Source: Pedobacter nanyangensis (GTDB lineage Bacteria; Bacteroidota; Bacteroidia; Sphingobacteriales; Sphingobacteriaceae). From it: a stretch of 64,000 nt of DNA. Every line of letters starts with the position of its first letter. Positions within the stretch are counted from its first letter, which is position 1. The notes below the pieces were generated by a model. The model was given only the letters and a program-made list of their open reading frames with translations. It was not told the DNA's origin and did no database searches. This document shows, one piece after another, positions 8,329 to 17,306 of the stretch. The stretch lies in the NCBI RefSeq assembly GCF_003313505.1, contig NZ_QMHO01000015.1, forward strand, positions 1 to 64,000, in the 5' to 3' direction. Made by a program: the position numbers and the translations under genes.

Positions 8329-8434
8329 TTATCAACATTCCGAATATTTTTTTGAATTATTTTGTAACTACTTCAACTGCAACAGCATATACGAGCCCAC
8401 CTCAATCATTAATGTTAATAACTATTTTTCCACA
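8329..8434. other. Candidate DnaA-binding region upstream of dnaA (possible oriC)
   Basis: Between dnaA and the mutase gene lie TTATCAACA (8329-8337, one mismatch to TTATCCACA) and TTTTCCACA (8426-8434, which fits TTWTNCACA), with an AT-rich run between them. Only two weak boxes are visible, fewer than most origins contain, so this may be just a site for dnaA autoregulation. Confidence 0.3.
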
Positions 8435-8440
8435 CCCTTT

Positions 8441-9985
8441 TTAGTACTCTCCGAACACTTCTCTGAGGCAATTAGCTATTTCTCCTAAGGTAGCATATTC
8501 TTCGACAGCAAGCAAGATAAAAGGCATCAAATTTTCATTTCCAGCCGCAGCATTTTTCAAATCCAAAAGCGCCTTGGCTACGGCTTCATTATTTCGTTCG
8601 GCTTTTAGCTTTTTCAGCTTCTCTATCTGTATCGTCCTGATGGATTCGTCGATATTAAACACCTCGTCAAAACGCTCTTCCTTTTGAGTGAATTTATTTA
8701 CCCCAACAATAATGCGCTCGCCATTCTCCACCTCTTTTTGATACTCATAGGAAGCATTGGCAATTTCCTGTTGGATATAACCATTTTCGATGGCATTTAC
8801 CGAGCCGCCCATCACATCTATCTTATCAATATAGGTCTTGGCGGCCGCTTCGATCTCGTCAGTTAAGGTTTCAATAAAATAGGAGCCTGCCAACGGATCT
8901 ACCGTATCTGTAACGCCACTTTCAAAGGCTATAACCTGTTGAGTGCGCAAGGCGATTTTAGCAGCGGCTTCTGTTGGCAAAGACAAAGCTTCATCATAAC
9001 CGTTGGTATGCAAAGATTGTGTGCCTCCTAAAACGGCCGCCAAAGCTTGATTAGAAACCCTGATGACATTATTTAAAGGCTGCTGCGCTGTAAGTGTTGA
9101 TCCCCCGGTTTGCGTGTGGAAACGTAGCATCATGGCCTTTTCATCAGTAGCGCCCAGGTTTTTGGTAATATGGGCCCACATGCGCCTGGCTGCCCTAAAC
9201 TTTGCAATCTCTTCGAAAAAGTTATTATGGCAATTGAAAAAGAAAGACAGGCGCTTGGCAAACACATTAATGTCCAATCCCTTTTGAAGTGCGGCATTTA
9301 AATAGGCCTTGCCGTTAGCCAAGGTAAACGCCAATTCCTGTACTGCTGTAGAACCTGCTTCGCGAATATGATATCCGGAAATGGAGATGGTATTCCACTT
9401 TGGCAGTTCTTTACTACAATATTCAAAAATATCGGTAATGATACGCATGGATGCTTTGGGCGGATAGATATAAGTGCCCCTGGCCGCATATTCCTTTAAT
9501 ATATCATTCTGTATTGTTCCCGATATTTGTTTCAAGTCGGCACCTTGTTTTTTTGCCAAAGCAATATACATGGCCAATAAGATAGATGCCGTGGCATTAA
9601 TGGTCATGGAAGTGGTGATCTGTTGTAGCGTTATCCCATCAAACAGAATTTCAATATCCTTTAACGAATCAATGGCTACGCCAACCTTCCCTACCTCTCC
9701 CTCGGCCATGTCATCATCAGAATCGTAACCAATTTGGGTAGGCAAATCAAAAGCTACCGATAGCCCCATGGTTCCTTGCGCTAACAAATAATGGTACCGT
9801 TTATTGGATTCTTCGGCGGTAGAAAAGCCAGCATATTGGCGCATGGTCCACAACCTGCCGCGGTACATGTCTTTCTGTATACCCCTGGTGAAGGGAAACT
9901 GGCCTGGCAGCTCCTCATTTTTTGGCGCAGTAGTATACACATCCTTTATTGCTATTCCAGATGTGGTGGTATGTTTTTTGTCCAT
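8441..9985 (-). CDS. Methylmalonyl-CoA mutase, catalytic (N-terminal) subunit
   Basis: 514 residues, only the TIM-barrel catalytic part of a B12-dependent acyl-CoA mutase; the C-terminal cobalamin-binding domain is absent, as in split or archaeal-type enzymes and HcmA. Residues that set methylmalonyl-CoA specificity are present: Tyr in RQYAGFSTAEESN (Y51), Arg in KEYAARGTYIYPP (R169) and His in SGYHIREAG (H206); isobutyryl-CoA mutases carry Phe and Gln at the first two. It would interconvert methylmalonyl-CoA and succinyl-CoA but needs a separate B12-binding subunit, not found in this window. It could instead act on a related acyl-CoA. Confidence 0.85.
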   Translation of the reverse strand: MDKKHTTTSGIAIKDVYTTAPKNEELPGQFPFTRGIQKDMYRGRLWTMRQYAGFSTAEESNKRYHYLLAQGTMGLSVAFDLPTQIGYDSDDDMAEGEVGKVGVAIDSLKDIEILFDGITLQQITTSMTINATASILLAMYIALAKKQGADLKQISGTIQNDILKEYAARGTYIYPPKASMRIITDIFEYCSKELPKWNTISISGYHIREAGSTAVQELAFTLANGKAYLNAALQKGLDINVFAKRLSFFFNCHNNFFEEIAKFRAARRMWAHITKNLGATDEKAMMLRFHTQTGGSTLTAQQPLNNVIRVSNQALAAVLGGTQSLHTNGYDEALSLPTEAAAKIALRTQQVIAFESGVTDTVDPLAGSYFIETLTDEIEAAAKTYIDKIDVMGGSVNAIENGYIQQEIANASYEYQKEVENGERIIVGVNKFTQKEERFDEVFNIDESIRTIQIEKLKKLKAERNNEAVAKALLDLKNAAAGNENLMPFILLAVEEYATLGEIANCLREVFGEY

Positions 9986-10086
9986 GGTTTAAATGGTATT
10001 TGGTTAGTGGTTAATTGACGGTTTGTCAAATCATCGTTGGAACGGCTTCAATTAACCAAATGCCCATTCAAACGATCGATATCCTG

Positions 10087-10620
10087 TTAAAACAATTGGT
10101 GTATATCTTGCTTAATTAAGCCAATAGCCAATTCGTAAGGGTTCTCTTCGATCTCGCTCATATAGTTGAGTACCTTTTTGCTCAATTCCCTGCCTGATGC
10201 TTCGGCGGGCAATTTTTTCACGGCATTGTTTATCATCGCAATCGTATCGTCTTTCAATTTACGGACGGCATCCCAGGTAGTTGCCTCTATGTAAAGCTGT
10301 TGCGTAATGTTATGTTGAAACTCGGTCTTGATTTCATTGATGGCCATTACTTGTAGTGCGCCTACCTCTATGCCTTGCTGATGCAACCTCAAGAGCAGAT
10401 TAGAAGGATTGATTCGATCTACAAAAATGATCATCCGTTCATGCGCCTGTAAACGCAAATTCAATACATTACCTTTATCATCGGTTGGCACAGCTACATT
10501 CCTTCTCTGAGCCAAAAATTTCACGATGTCATTCCTCACCATGTAATAGGCCACTATTACGATAAATGTCCCACCTGCCGCTAAGCTTGCCGAGTTTAAA
10601 AGAAATTTACTTAAGTCCAT
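10087..10620 (-). CDS. Membrane-anchored hypothetical protein conserved in Bacteroidota
   Basis: 177 residues. One N-terminal membrane helix (about 10-28, SASLAAGGTFIVIVAYYMV) is followed by a cytoplasmic, mostly helical and charged domain with LRLQAHERMIIFVDRINPSN (60-79) and EFQHNITQQLYI. I believe similar proteins occur widely in Bacteroidota, but I cannot name a function. It is divergent from the IscA-type gene and is followed at 101 bp by the mutase gene on the same strand. Confidence 0.65.
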   Translation of the reverse strand: MDLSKFLLNSASLAAGGTFIVIVAYYMVRNDIVKFLAQRRNVAVPTDDKGNVLNLRLQAHERMIIFVDRINPSNLLLRLHQQGIEVGALQVMAINEIKTEFQHNITQQLYIEATTWDAVRKLKDDTIAMINNAVKKLPAEASGRELSKKVLNYMSEIEENPYELAIGLIKQDIHQLF

Positions 10621-10684
10621 TCTAAGTTTTGTTTATGCATCGTAATATTAGCCCTTACGACAGGCAAAAATGTACATAAATATT

Positions 10685-10692
10685 TATATTTG
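10685..10692 (+). promoter_or_regulatory. -7 box of the IscA-type gene
   Basis: TATATTTG fits TAnnTTTG, 21 nt before the ATG at 10714. It overlaps the upstream TTG (10690) that could otherwise be read as a start codon, which argues for the ATG. No good TTG at -33. Confidence 0.5.
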
Positions 10693-10713
10693 TCTGTCAT
10701 AATTGTAAATAAG

Positions 10714-11067
10714 ATGAGTAATACCGTTGAAACTAGCTTTGCACCTGTTACCTTTACCGAAGGAGCTGTTAAAGAACTGATAAAACTAAAAGACCAACAA
10801 GAAATTGCGGATGATTTTGGATTGAGAGTTGGCGTTGAGGGCGGCGGCTGCTCCGGCATGAACTACGTTTTAGGTTTTGACCAAAAAAAAGAAGGTGACC
10901 AAGAGTTTATCATTGAGGGCATTAAAGTGTTTATGCACAAGGCCCACCAAATGTACCTTTTGGGCATGCAAATAGACTGGCAAGATGGCTTAAATGCCAG
11001 AGGCTTTACTTTTAACAACCCTAATGCAGCTAGCACTTGTGGTTGTGGCACAAGCTTTTCTGTATAA
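10714..11067 (+). CDS. IscA/SufA-type iron-sulfur carrier protein
   Basis: 117 residues from the ATG at 10714. The three cysteines that bind the cluster are in place: Cys46 in GGGCSGMNY and Cys109/Cys111 in the C-terminal CGCGTSFSV. A-type carriers receive Fe-S clusters from a scaffold and deliver them to apoproteins in the cytoplasm. No suf or isc genes adjoin it, so whether it works as ErpA, IscA or SufA cannot be told. An upstream TTG start at 10690 is rejected because it falls inside the -7 box. A strong terminator follows. Confidence 0.92.
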   Translation: MSNTVETSFAPVTFTEGAVKELIKLKDQQEIADDFGLRVGVEGGGCSGMNYVLGFDQKKEGDQEFIIEGIKVFMHKAHQMYLLGMQIDWQDGLNARGFTFNNPNAASTCGCGTSFSV

Positions 11068-11094
11068 ACAAAAAATATTGTAACATTTTAAAAG

Positions 11095-11125
11095 GTCTCG
11101 TTGTCTTAACAGCGGGACTTTTTAT
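11095..11125 (+). terminator. Terminator of the IscA-type gene
   Basis: GTCTCGTTGT, loop CTTA, ACAGCGGGAC: a ten-base-pair stem with two G-U pairs in RNA, then TTTTTATTTTT. Confidence 0.85.
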
Positions 11126-11217
11126 TTTTACGATTAAAGATGAACGACATAAGCCCCAAGGTTGTAATATTGTAATAAGCCATTACTTATATCTGATCAA
11201 ACTATCTAAATATCAAG

Positions 11218-12450
11218 ATGAATTATAGAGAAAACGTACGACTAGCGATGCAATCCATTAAAAGTAACCGTTTGCGTACTTTTCTTACCGCACTTATCAT
11301 TGCCATTGGTATCTCGGCCTTAGTGGGCATATTAACCACCATTGATGCGATAGAGAAAAAAATGACTGATGCTTTTTCTAGTATGGGCGCTAATGCATTC
11401 ACCATCAGAAACCGCGGGACCAACATCCGCATTGGCGGGCCTGGGCAAAGACCCAAAAGTTACAAGCCCATCAGGTATGAAGATGCCTTAAAGTTTAAGG
11501 AGAGATTAAACGCACCGGCAAGCGTATCCATTAGCGTTTTTGCCAGTAACGGAGCTACCGTAAAATATGGGCAGGAAAAAACCAATCCTAATATCAACAT
11601 CCGTGGTATTGATGAAAATGGGCTTGCTGCACAAGGTTTAGAATTGGGCCAAGGCAGAAATTTCAATAACGCCGAATCTTTAAGTGGGCCTAATATTTGT
11701 GTAATAGGCTCGGAAATTGCCAAAACTCTATTTAAGGACAGTGATCCGCTAGATAAGGTAATTAATGCCGGCAACAATCGATTAAGGGTTGTGGGCGTAT
11801 TGGCTGCCAAAGGTTCCAGTATGGGCGCCAATGTAGATAGGGCAGTTTACGTACCATTATTTAAGGCCAAGGTAATTAATGCCAATGCCAACCCTTCTTA
11901 TACCATTACGGTGTTGGTTCCCAACGCAGATCTGGTGGACAATGTAATTGGCGAATCTACCTCTACTTTTAGAAGTATCAGAAAAATAAAGATCGGCGAA
12001 GCCAATAATTTCGAAATTACCAAAAGCGATGCCGTTGCCCAAACTTTAATGGAAAACCTACAGGTTGTAGTTATTGGAGGTGTAGCCATTGGGGTAATTA
12101 CACTACTGGGCGCCTCTATTGCACTAATGAATATCATGTTGGTATCCGTTACAGAGCGTACCCGGGAAATAGGTATCCGGAAAGCCATTGGTGCAAATCC
12201 TGCCGTAATTAGGAGACAGTTTCTTATTGAGGCTGTGGTAATTTGTTTATTAGGTGGTGTACTTGGCATATTATTGGGCATTGCCATAGGCAATATCATT
12301 TCCTTAGTAATGGGAGGTGGCTTTATTATCCCCTGGCTTTTTATAGGATTAGGCTTGGCCTTATGCGTTTTGGTGGGCGTGATTTCTGGTTATTATCCGG
12401 CACAAAAGGCCTCAAAACTTGATCCGGTAGAGGCTTTACGTTACGAGTAA
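11218..12450 (+). CDS. ABC transporter permease, MacB/FtsX type
   Basis: 410 residues. Layout of a MacB-like permease: N-terminal cytoplasmic stretch and first membrane helix (about 22-45), a large periplasmic domain (about 46-280), and three C-terminal helices forming the FtsX domain, with SVTERTREIGIRKAIGA (about 309-325) as the typical coupling helix. The C-terminus AQKASKLDPVEALRYE is the usual end of the family. These proteins do not form a channel but pass force from ATP hydrolysis to the periplasm, for export of lipoproteins or macrolides. No ATPase or membrane fusion gene adjoins it, so its partner is elsewhere. Confidence 0.88.
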   Translation: MNYRENVRLAMQSIKSNRLRTFLTALIIAIGISALVGILTTIDAIEKKMTDAFSSMGANAFTIRNRGTNIRIGGPGQRPKSYKPIRYEDALKFKERLNAPASVSISVFASNGATVKYGQEKTNPNINIRGIDENGLAAQGLELGQGRNFNNAESLSGPNICVIGSEIAKTLFKDSDPLDKVINAGNNRLRVVGVLAAKGSSMGANVDRAVYVPLFKAKVINANANPSYTITVLVPNADLVDNVIGESTSTFRSIRKIKIGEANNFEITKSDAVAQTLMENLQVVVIGGVAIGVITLLGASIALMNIMLVSVTERTREIGIRKAIGANPAVIRRQFLIEAVVICLLGGVLGILLGIAIGNIISLVMGGGFIIPWLFIGLGLALCVLVGVISGYYPAQKASKLDPVEALRYE

Positions 12451-12579
12451 TCTTTTAAGATTTTCAGAGCATCTCCAGTAAAAATAATCGTTAGCGGTAA
12501 ATGCTTACTTTGCGATGCTCTTATTTCCTTTGCAGCTATTTTTTTAACGCAAAGCATTAAGCTAGTGCTCCCGTCAAAA

Positions 12580-13317
12580 TTATAACAGCAGGTTGTTCAG
12601 CTGGCCTTGTTTCAGCATCTCTTCCACTCTCGACAAACCGAGGCTTTCTTCTAACGCTTTTGCATGTCTTAAATGGTGCATATCGCTGCCCAAAAATGAA
12701 ATACAGCGCTGATCAACCAAATTATCTGCTGCTTTTTTTACGTTTTTACCGTAATAACCTGTTAGCGAAATGGTGTTAAGCTGTAAAAAACAGCCACTAT
12801 CTTTTATTTGCTGGTAATTTTCGATACTCCCGTGATAATAGGGATAGCGCTCAGGGTGAGCCAACACGGGATAAAAACCTGCATCTTGGATCTTAAAAAG
12901 CACCTCAATTAGATTAGGGGGCTGATTAATGTACGATAGTTCAAACAGCAGGTAATTGTTCCCGAAACCCAATACCTGTTTCTTGGCCAGCTTATTGAAA
13001 AAGGTTTCATCCAAATAGTATTCTGCTGCAGCTTCTACCTCCAAATCAATTTGGCTTTGCAACAGGCCCTCCCTTAAAATATCCAGGCCTTTAAGGATGC
13101 TATCAGGAGTGTTCCTATAAAAATCGGCCATGACGTGCGGGGTAGCGATTACTTTCCTGAAACCCATTTCCACATACTTTCTTGCCATTGCCAATGAAGC
13201 CTCCAAATTAGGTGCTCCATCATCAATTCCAGGAATAAGATGAGAATGCATGTCAGTCCCTATCGAAGAAAAATCGATTTCGGGCAATTTATTTCGCTTT
13301 TTAAACAGACCAAACAC
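12580..13317 (-). CDS. CpsB/YwqE-type tyrosine-protein phosphatase (PHP domain)
   Basis: 245 residues. PHP-fold metal ligands are visible: TDMHSHLIPGIDDG (21-34), ATPHVMADF, LAHPERYPYY and GSDMHHLRH. The family contains the Mn-dependent bacterial tyrosine phosphatases CpsB, YwqE and CapC, which control capsule or exopolysaccharide synthesis by dephosphorylating the cognate tyrosine kinase. The neighbours, UDP-sugar genes for surface glycans, support this role. The start is GTG; the next ATG lies inside the metal motif, so GTG must be used. The gene is convergent to the permease gene. Confidence 0.82.
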   Translation of the reverse strand: MFGLFKKRNKLPEIDFSSIGTDMHSHLIPGIDDGAPNLEASLAMARKYVEMGFRKVIATPHVMADFYRNTPDSILKGLDILREGLLQSQIDLEVEAAAEYYLDETFFNKLAKKQVLGFGNNYLLFELSYINQPPNLIEVLFKIQDAGFYPVLAHPERYPYYHGSIENYQQIKDSGCFLQLNTISLTGYYGKNVKKAADNLVDQRCISFLGSDMHHLRHAKALEESLGLSRVEEMLKQGQLNNLLL

Positions 13318-13363
13318 GTTGTGAAGTTAAAAGTAAAAAGTTAAAAATAAATGGTCAAAGTCA

Positions 13364-13933
13364 TTAATAGATATTCTTGGGCAGGCCTAAATCAGCGGCC
13401 GTTTTCGAAATATAGCTTTTGTACACTTTGCCGAGCAGCGTGTTTAATTCTTCTTTCAGATCAAATTGTAAGTCTTCGTGTAGTTTTTCGAACTTACGCA
13501 GCAACATCAAAATGGCTTTTACCACATAATTTGCCAGTAATTGTTCATGATTTTTAGACAAAGCGTAAACCTTATATCTAAAAGTCATAGGAGCGAGGTT
13601 AAACATCAAAAGTTTCAATTCCAACTCCTCGAAATCGGCCTTGGTAACCTTATAAAAATGATTTATTTGCTTAGCGAGTTTGCGAAGCAGTATCAGGGTG
13701 TCCTTTGCACTGGTTTTTGGCGTAATATTTAGCTCATCCAGTACCACATTGATTTCATTTTTAATAAAAGCAACCCTATCTTTAAGGTTGCTTTCATCTT
13801 CTAACAACAAAAAATGTAAATGCTCAGTAAGCACCTTATCCTTGGCCACCAAGCGTAAAAGTAGTTTGTCTTTCTCCTTTACAGGCAAGGCCAAGATTTC
13901 TTTCTTCAGATCTTTGTGCTCGCTAAGTTTCAT
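13364..13933 (-). CDS. Hypothetical protein, helical, in polysaccharide gene block
   Basis: 189 residues, rich in Leu, Lys and Glu, with no signal peptide or membrane helix and no cysteines. It reads as a bundle of long helices (e.g. KLLLRLVAKDKVLTEHLHFL). I recognise no domain. It starts 5 bp behind galE and so is likely translated from the same mRNA as galE, the UDP-xylose synthase and UDP-glucose dehydrogenase genes. Its C-terminus (TAADLGLPKNIY) lies close to the phosphatase gene start. Confidence 0.6.
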   Translation of the reverse strand: MKLSEHKDLKKEILALPVKEKDKLLLRLVAKDKVLTEHLHFLLLEDESNLKDRVAFIKNEINVVLDELNITPKTSAKDTLILLRKLAKQINHFYKVTKADFEELELKLLMFNLAPMTFRYKVYALSKNHEQLLANYVVKAILMLLRKFEKLHEDLQFDLKEELNTLLGKVYKSYISKTAADLGLPKNIY

Positions 13934-13938
13934 TTTAT

Positions 13939-14955
13939 CTAAAACGGATTATCTCGAAGGTATTTTTCCCATTCCCAAGCAGAACGCATCATTTCGTTTA
14001 AATCTAGCTCTGTTTGCCAGCCTAAAACATTTTTAGACTTGGTAACGTCGCCATAGGTTTTTTCTACGTCGCCCTCCCTTCTGGGAGCAATTTGATAATC
14101 TAATTTCTCACCGGTAGATTGTTCAAATGCGTGGATGATTTCCAAAACCGACGAACCTTTTCCCGTTCCCAAATTGAAAACATCGTAACCATTTACTTTT
14201 CCGTCTTCTAACCTTTTCACGGCAGCTACGTGTGCTTTTGCCAAATCAACCACGTGGATATAATCACGAACGGCAGAGCCGTCTGGAGTATCGTAATCAT
14301 CTCCAAAAACTTGGATTGCCCCTCTTTTTCCAATAGCAGATTGGGTAATAAAAGGGACTAAGTTTTGTGGAACACCATTTGGCAACTCGCCAATTAAAGC
14401 CGTTTTATGCGCACCTACAGGATTAAAATAACGCAGGGCGATGACATTCAGCCCAGGGGTTACTTTTGCCGTTTCCTCCAAAATTTCCTCAGCTATTTGC
14501 TTGGTGTTTCCGTACGGAGACTCTGCTTTTTTAACTGGGCTGTCCTCTGTTACCGGCAAGTGATCAGGCTGACCATAAACCGTACAGGAAGACGAAAAAA
14601 CAAAATTAGTCTTTGGGTATGCAGTTAGGAGATTGATTAAGCTATAGAAGTTGTTTTTGTAGTATTTTAAAGGCTCTCGCACCGATTCGCCAACTGCCTT
14701 ATATGCCGCAAAATGGATAATCCCATCAATATCGGAATGTTGCTCAGCAAAGTTGTTTACCGCAAAAGTATCCTGTAAATCCAACTCAACAAATTCATGA
14801 TATTTGCCGGTAATCTTATGTAATTGATCAAGTATCTTGATGCTAGAGTTCGATAGGTTATCCACAATCAACACTTCATAGCCTGCGTTATGCAATTCTA
14901 CTACTGTATGTGAACCGATGTAACCTATGCCTCCAGTAACCAATATTTTTGCCAT
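13939..14955 (-). CDS. galE: UDP-glucose 4-epimerase
   Basis: 338 residues, the usual length. Extended SDR fold: NAD-binding TGGIGYIGSHT (7-17), catalytic SSSCTVYG and YGNTK (the YxxxK pair), and the GalE-specific LRYFNPVGAH and NLGTGKGSSVLE. It interconverts UDP-glucose and UDP-galactose in the cytoplasm, feeding galactose into surface glycans. It lies 4 bp downstream of the UDP-glucuronate decarboxylase gene, in one operon with it and UDP-glucose dehydrogenase. Confidence 0.95.
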   Translation of the reverse strand: MAKILVTGGIGYIGSHTVVELHNAGYEVLIVDNLSNSSIKILDQLHKITGKYHEFVELDLQDTFAVNNFAEQHSDIDGIIHFAAYKAVGESVREPLKYYKNNFYSLINLLTAYPKTNFVFSSSCTVYGQPDHLPVTEDSPVKKAESPYGNTKQIAEEILEETAKVTPGLNVIALRYFNPVGAHKTALIGELPNGVPQNLVPFITQSAIGKRGAIQVFGDDYDTPDGSAVRDYIHVVDLAKAHVAAVKRLEDGKVNGYDVFNLGTGKGSSVLEIIHAFEQSTGEKLDYQIAPRREGDVEKTYGDVTKSKNVLGWQTELDLNEMMRSAWEWEKYLRDNPF

Positions 14956-14959
14956 GTGC

Positions 14960-15949
14960 CTATTTATTGTAAGTGGTAAAGTCTTTGTGTTCTATTTTGG
15001 CTAATGCCTCTGCCGAAAGTGATTTGAAATACTCATAGGTAATTTTCAAACCTTCTGCCCTATTGATTTTCGGCTCCCAGTTCAGCAGTTGTTTGGCCTT
15101 GGTGATATCTGGCCTGCGCTGCTTCGGATCATCCTGTGGCAAGGGTTTATAAATAATTTTTTGATCAGTTCCGGTTAATTTGATGATTTCCTCACAAAAC
15201 TGTTTGATGGTAATCTCGTCGGGGTTTCCAATATTCACCGGACTGGCATAATCAGATTGCAGCAAGCGATAAATACCTTCGATCAAATCATCGACATAAC
15301 AGAATGAACGTGTTTGGCTGCCATCTCCAAAAACTGTCAAATCTTCGCCCCTCAATGCCTGGCCAATAAATGCGGGCAAAACTCTTCCGTCGTTGAGGCG
15401 CATGCGAGGACCATAAGTATTGAAAATACGTACGATACGCGTTTCTACACCATGAAATGTATGATAGGCCATGGTAATAGCTTCTTGGAAACGCTTGGCC
15501 TCATCGTACACCCCTCGGGGGCCAACTGGGTTTACATTGCCCCAATACTCTTCAGGCTGAGGATTTACATTTGGATCACCGTAAACTTCAGATGTGGAGG
15601 CAATGAGCATTCTGGCTCCCTTGGCTCGGGCCAATCCCAACAAGTTATGCGTACCCAACGAGCCTACTTTTAAGGTTTGAATTGGAATTTTTAAATAGTC
15701 GATAGGGCTTGCGGGCGAGGCAAAATGCAGGATGTAATCTAGTTTTCCCGGAACATGGACAAACTTGGAAACATCGTGATGGTAGAATTCGAAATTTTCC
15801 AGCTTGAACAGGTGTTCGATATTTTGCAAGTCACCTGTGATCAGGTTATCCATCCCAATCACGTGACAACCTTCTTTGATAAATCTATCACACAAGTGCG
15901 AACCTAAAAACCCAGCGGCGCCGGTAATTAATACTCTTTTACGTTCCAT
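14960..15949 (-). CDS. UDP-glucuronate decarboxylase (UDP-xylose synthase)
   Basis: 329 residues, SDR family. NAD-binding ITGAAGFLGSHLCDRF (8-23), STSEVYGDP, the YxxxK pair in YDEAKRFQE, and the UXS signature RIFNTYGPRM followed by DGRVLPAFI. It oxidises, decarboxylates and re-reduces UDP-glucuronate to UDP-xylose. The gene start overlaps the UDP-glucose dehydrogenase stop by one base (TAATG), so the two consecutive enzymes of the pathway are translationally coupled. A related dTDP-sugar dehydratase function is less likely given this partner. Confidence 0.9.
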   Translation of the reverse strand: MERKRVLITGAAGFLGSHLCDRFIKEGCHVIGMDNLITGDLQNIEHLFKLENFEFYHHDVSKFVHVPGKLDYILHFASPASPIDYLKIPIQTLKVGSLGTHNLLGLARAKGARMLIASTSEVYGDPNVNPQPEEYWGNVNPVGPRGVYDEAKRFQEAITMAYHTFHGVETRIVRIFNTYGPRMRLNDGRVLPAFIGQALRGEDLTVFGDGSQTRSFCYVDDLIEGIYRLLQSDYASPVNIGNPDEITIKQFCEEIIKLTGTDQKIIYKPLPQDDPKQRRPDITKAKQLLNWEPKINRAEGLKITYEYFKSLSAEALAKIEHKDFTTYNK

Positions 15950-17259
15950 TAGCTAATAATTTTGCGGCCAATACTGTTGTAATAATATCCCAGATCTATC
16001 ATCTTTTGGAGGTCAAATAAATTACGTCCATCAAAAACTACTTTATTTTTTAGGGTGTCTTCCATTTTTTCGAAATCCGGATTACGGAATACCGACCACT
16101 CTGTAGCGATCAATAACGCGTCTGCCCCTTCTAAAGCTTCATATTGATCGTTTGCGTAGTTGATTTTATCACCAATCAATGCTTTAACATTCGCTATTGC
16201 TTCTGGATCAAAAGCGGTAACTTCTGCTCCTGCAGCCAACAGATCATTAATAATATACAGCGCCGGCGCTTCGCGGATATCATCCGTTTCTGGCTTAAAA
16301 GCCAAGCCCCAAAGTGCAAATTTTTTGCCTTTTACATCGCCTTTAAAATATTTCAGCACTTTTTCTGTTAAAACAGTTTTCTGCTTTTCGTTCACATCCA
16401 TTACGGCTTTTAAAATCTTAAAATCGTATTGATGCTCAACAGCTGCTTTTTCTAAAGCCTGTACGTCCTTAGGGAAACAGCTACCGCCGTAGCCAATTCC
16501 AGGGAACAGAAATCTTTTGCCAATTCTATCGTCGGAACCAATCCCCTTACGCACCATGTCCACATCGGCACCTACAATTTCGCACAGGTTGGCAATTTCG
16601 TTCATGAAAGTGATTTTGGTCGCTAAAAATGAGTTGGCTGCGTATTTAGTTAGTTCCGAAGAGCGTTCGTCCATGTAATAAATTGGGTTTCCCTGGCGAA
16701 CGTACGGCGCATATAATTCGCCCATTAGCTTTTTTGCCTTTTCGCTGGTAGTTCCAATCACTACACGATCTGGTTTCATAAAATCGTCTACGGCAACACC
16801 TTCTCGCAAAAACTCCGGATTGGACACTACATCAACCTCTACGTTGGTATTTGCCGCAAAAACAGCCGCTACCTTATCCGCTGTACCTACTGGCACGGTA
16901 GATTTATTCACAATGACCTTATAATCGGTAATTAACTTGGAAATATCTTTAGCGGCTCCTAAGATGTAAGAAAGGTCTGCTGCGCCATCACCTCCCGGAG
17001 GAGTAGGCAAAGCCATAAAAATAATTTGAGCGTCTTTTATCGCTTCAGCTAAATTGGTTGTAAAAGACAATCGATTTTGTGCAATATTACGATGGAAAAG
17101 TACATCTAGGCCAGGTTCGTAAATAGGTAACTGCCCTGCTTTCATCTTGTTTACTTTTTCTTCAACAATATCTACACAAATCACATTGTTACCTGTTTCG
17201 GCCAAACAAGTACCCGTTACCAAACCTACGTAACCCGTACCAATTACAGCTATCTTCAT
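15949..17259 (-). CDS. UDP-glucose 6-dehydrogenase
   Basis: About 436 residues from the ATG at 17259. N-terminal Rossmann motif GTGYVGLVTG directly after MKIAVI, the catalytic cysteine region FPGIGYGGSCFPKD, and the C-terminal UDP-binding domain with FALWGLAFKPETDDIREAP. It oxidises UDP-glucose to UDP-glucuronate with two NAD. A longer frame reaching to 17322 exists, but its extra 21 residues are not family-like and would overlap the divergent KDO transferase gene; the ATG before KIAVIGTG is the right start. First gene of the UDP-sugar operon. Confidence 0.95.
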   Translation of the reverse strand: MKIAVIGTGYVGLVTGTCLAETGNNVICVDIVEEKVNKMKAGQLPIYEPGLDVLFHRNIAQNRLSFTTNLAEAIKDAQIIFMALPTPPGGDGAADLSYILGAAKDISKLITDYKVIVNKSTVPVGTADKVAAVFAANTNVEVDVVSNPEFLREGVAVDDFMKPDRVVIGTTSEKAKKLMGELYAPYVRQGNPIYYMDERSSELTKYAANSFLATKITFMNEIANLCEIVGADVDMVRKGIGSDDRIGKRFLFPGIGYGGSCFPKDVQALEKAAVEHQYDFKILKAVMDVNEKQKTVLTEKVLKYFKGDVKGKKFALWGLAFKPETDDIREAPALYIINDLLAAGAEVTAFDPEAIANVKALIGDKINYANDQYEALEGADALLIATEWSVFRNPDFEKMEDTLKNKVVFDGRNLFDLQKMIDLGYYYNSIGRKIIS

Positions 17260-17289
17260 ATATTTTGGAGTGTTTTTAACATTAATATC

Positions 17290-17306
17290 TATCTTCGACG
17301 AAGATA
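17290..17306. promoter_or_regulatory. Perfect palindrome between divergent UDP-glucose dehydrogenase and KDO transferase genes
   Basis: TATCTTCG-A-CGAAGATA, a perfect 8-bp inverted repeat in a 64-bp divergent spacer. Each half reads TATCTTCG outward, one base off the TAnnTTTG -7 box, so it could serve as overlapping divergent promoter elements or as an operator for a dimeric regulator controlling both transcripts. Confidence 0.45.

Noticed and set aside
10690..10713. TTG start for the IscA-type gene
   Set aside because: The TTG is part of the -7 box TATATTTG (10685-10692), so it is not transcribed as a start; the ATG at 10714 is used.
12466..12521. AGAGCATC...GATGCTCT as a terminator between the permease and phosphatase genes
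   Set aside because: The 40-nt loop is too large for a normal terminator and the T tract after it is broken; it may still bring both ends together but is not convincing.
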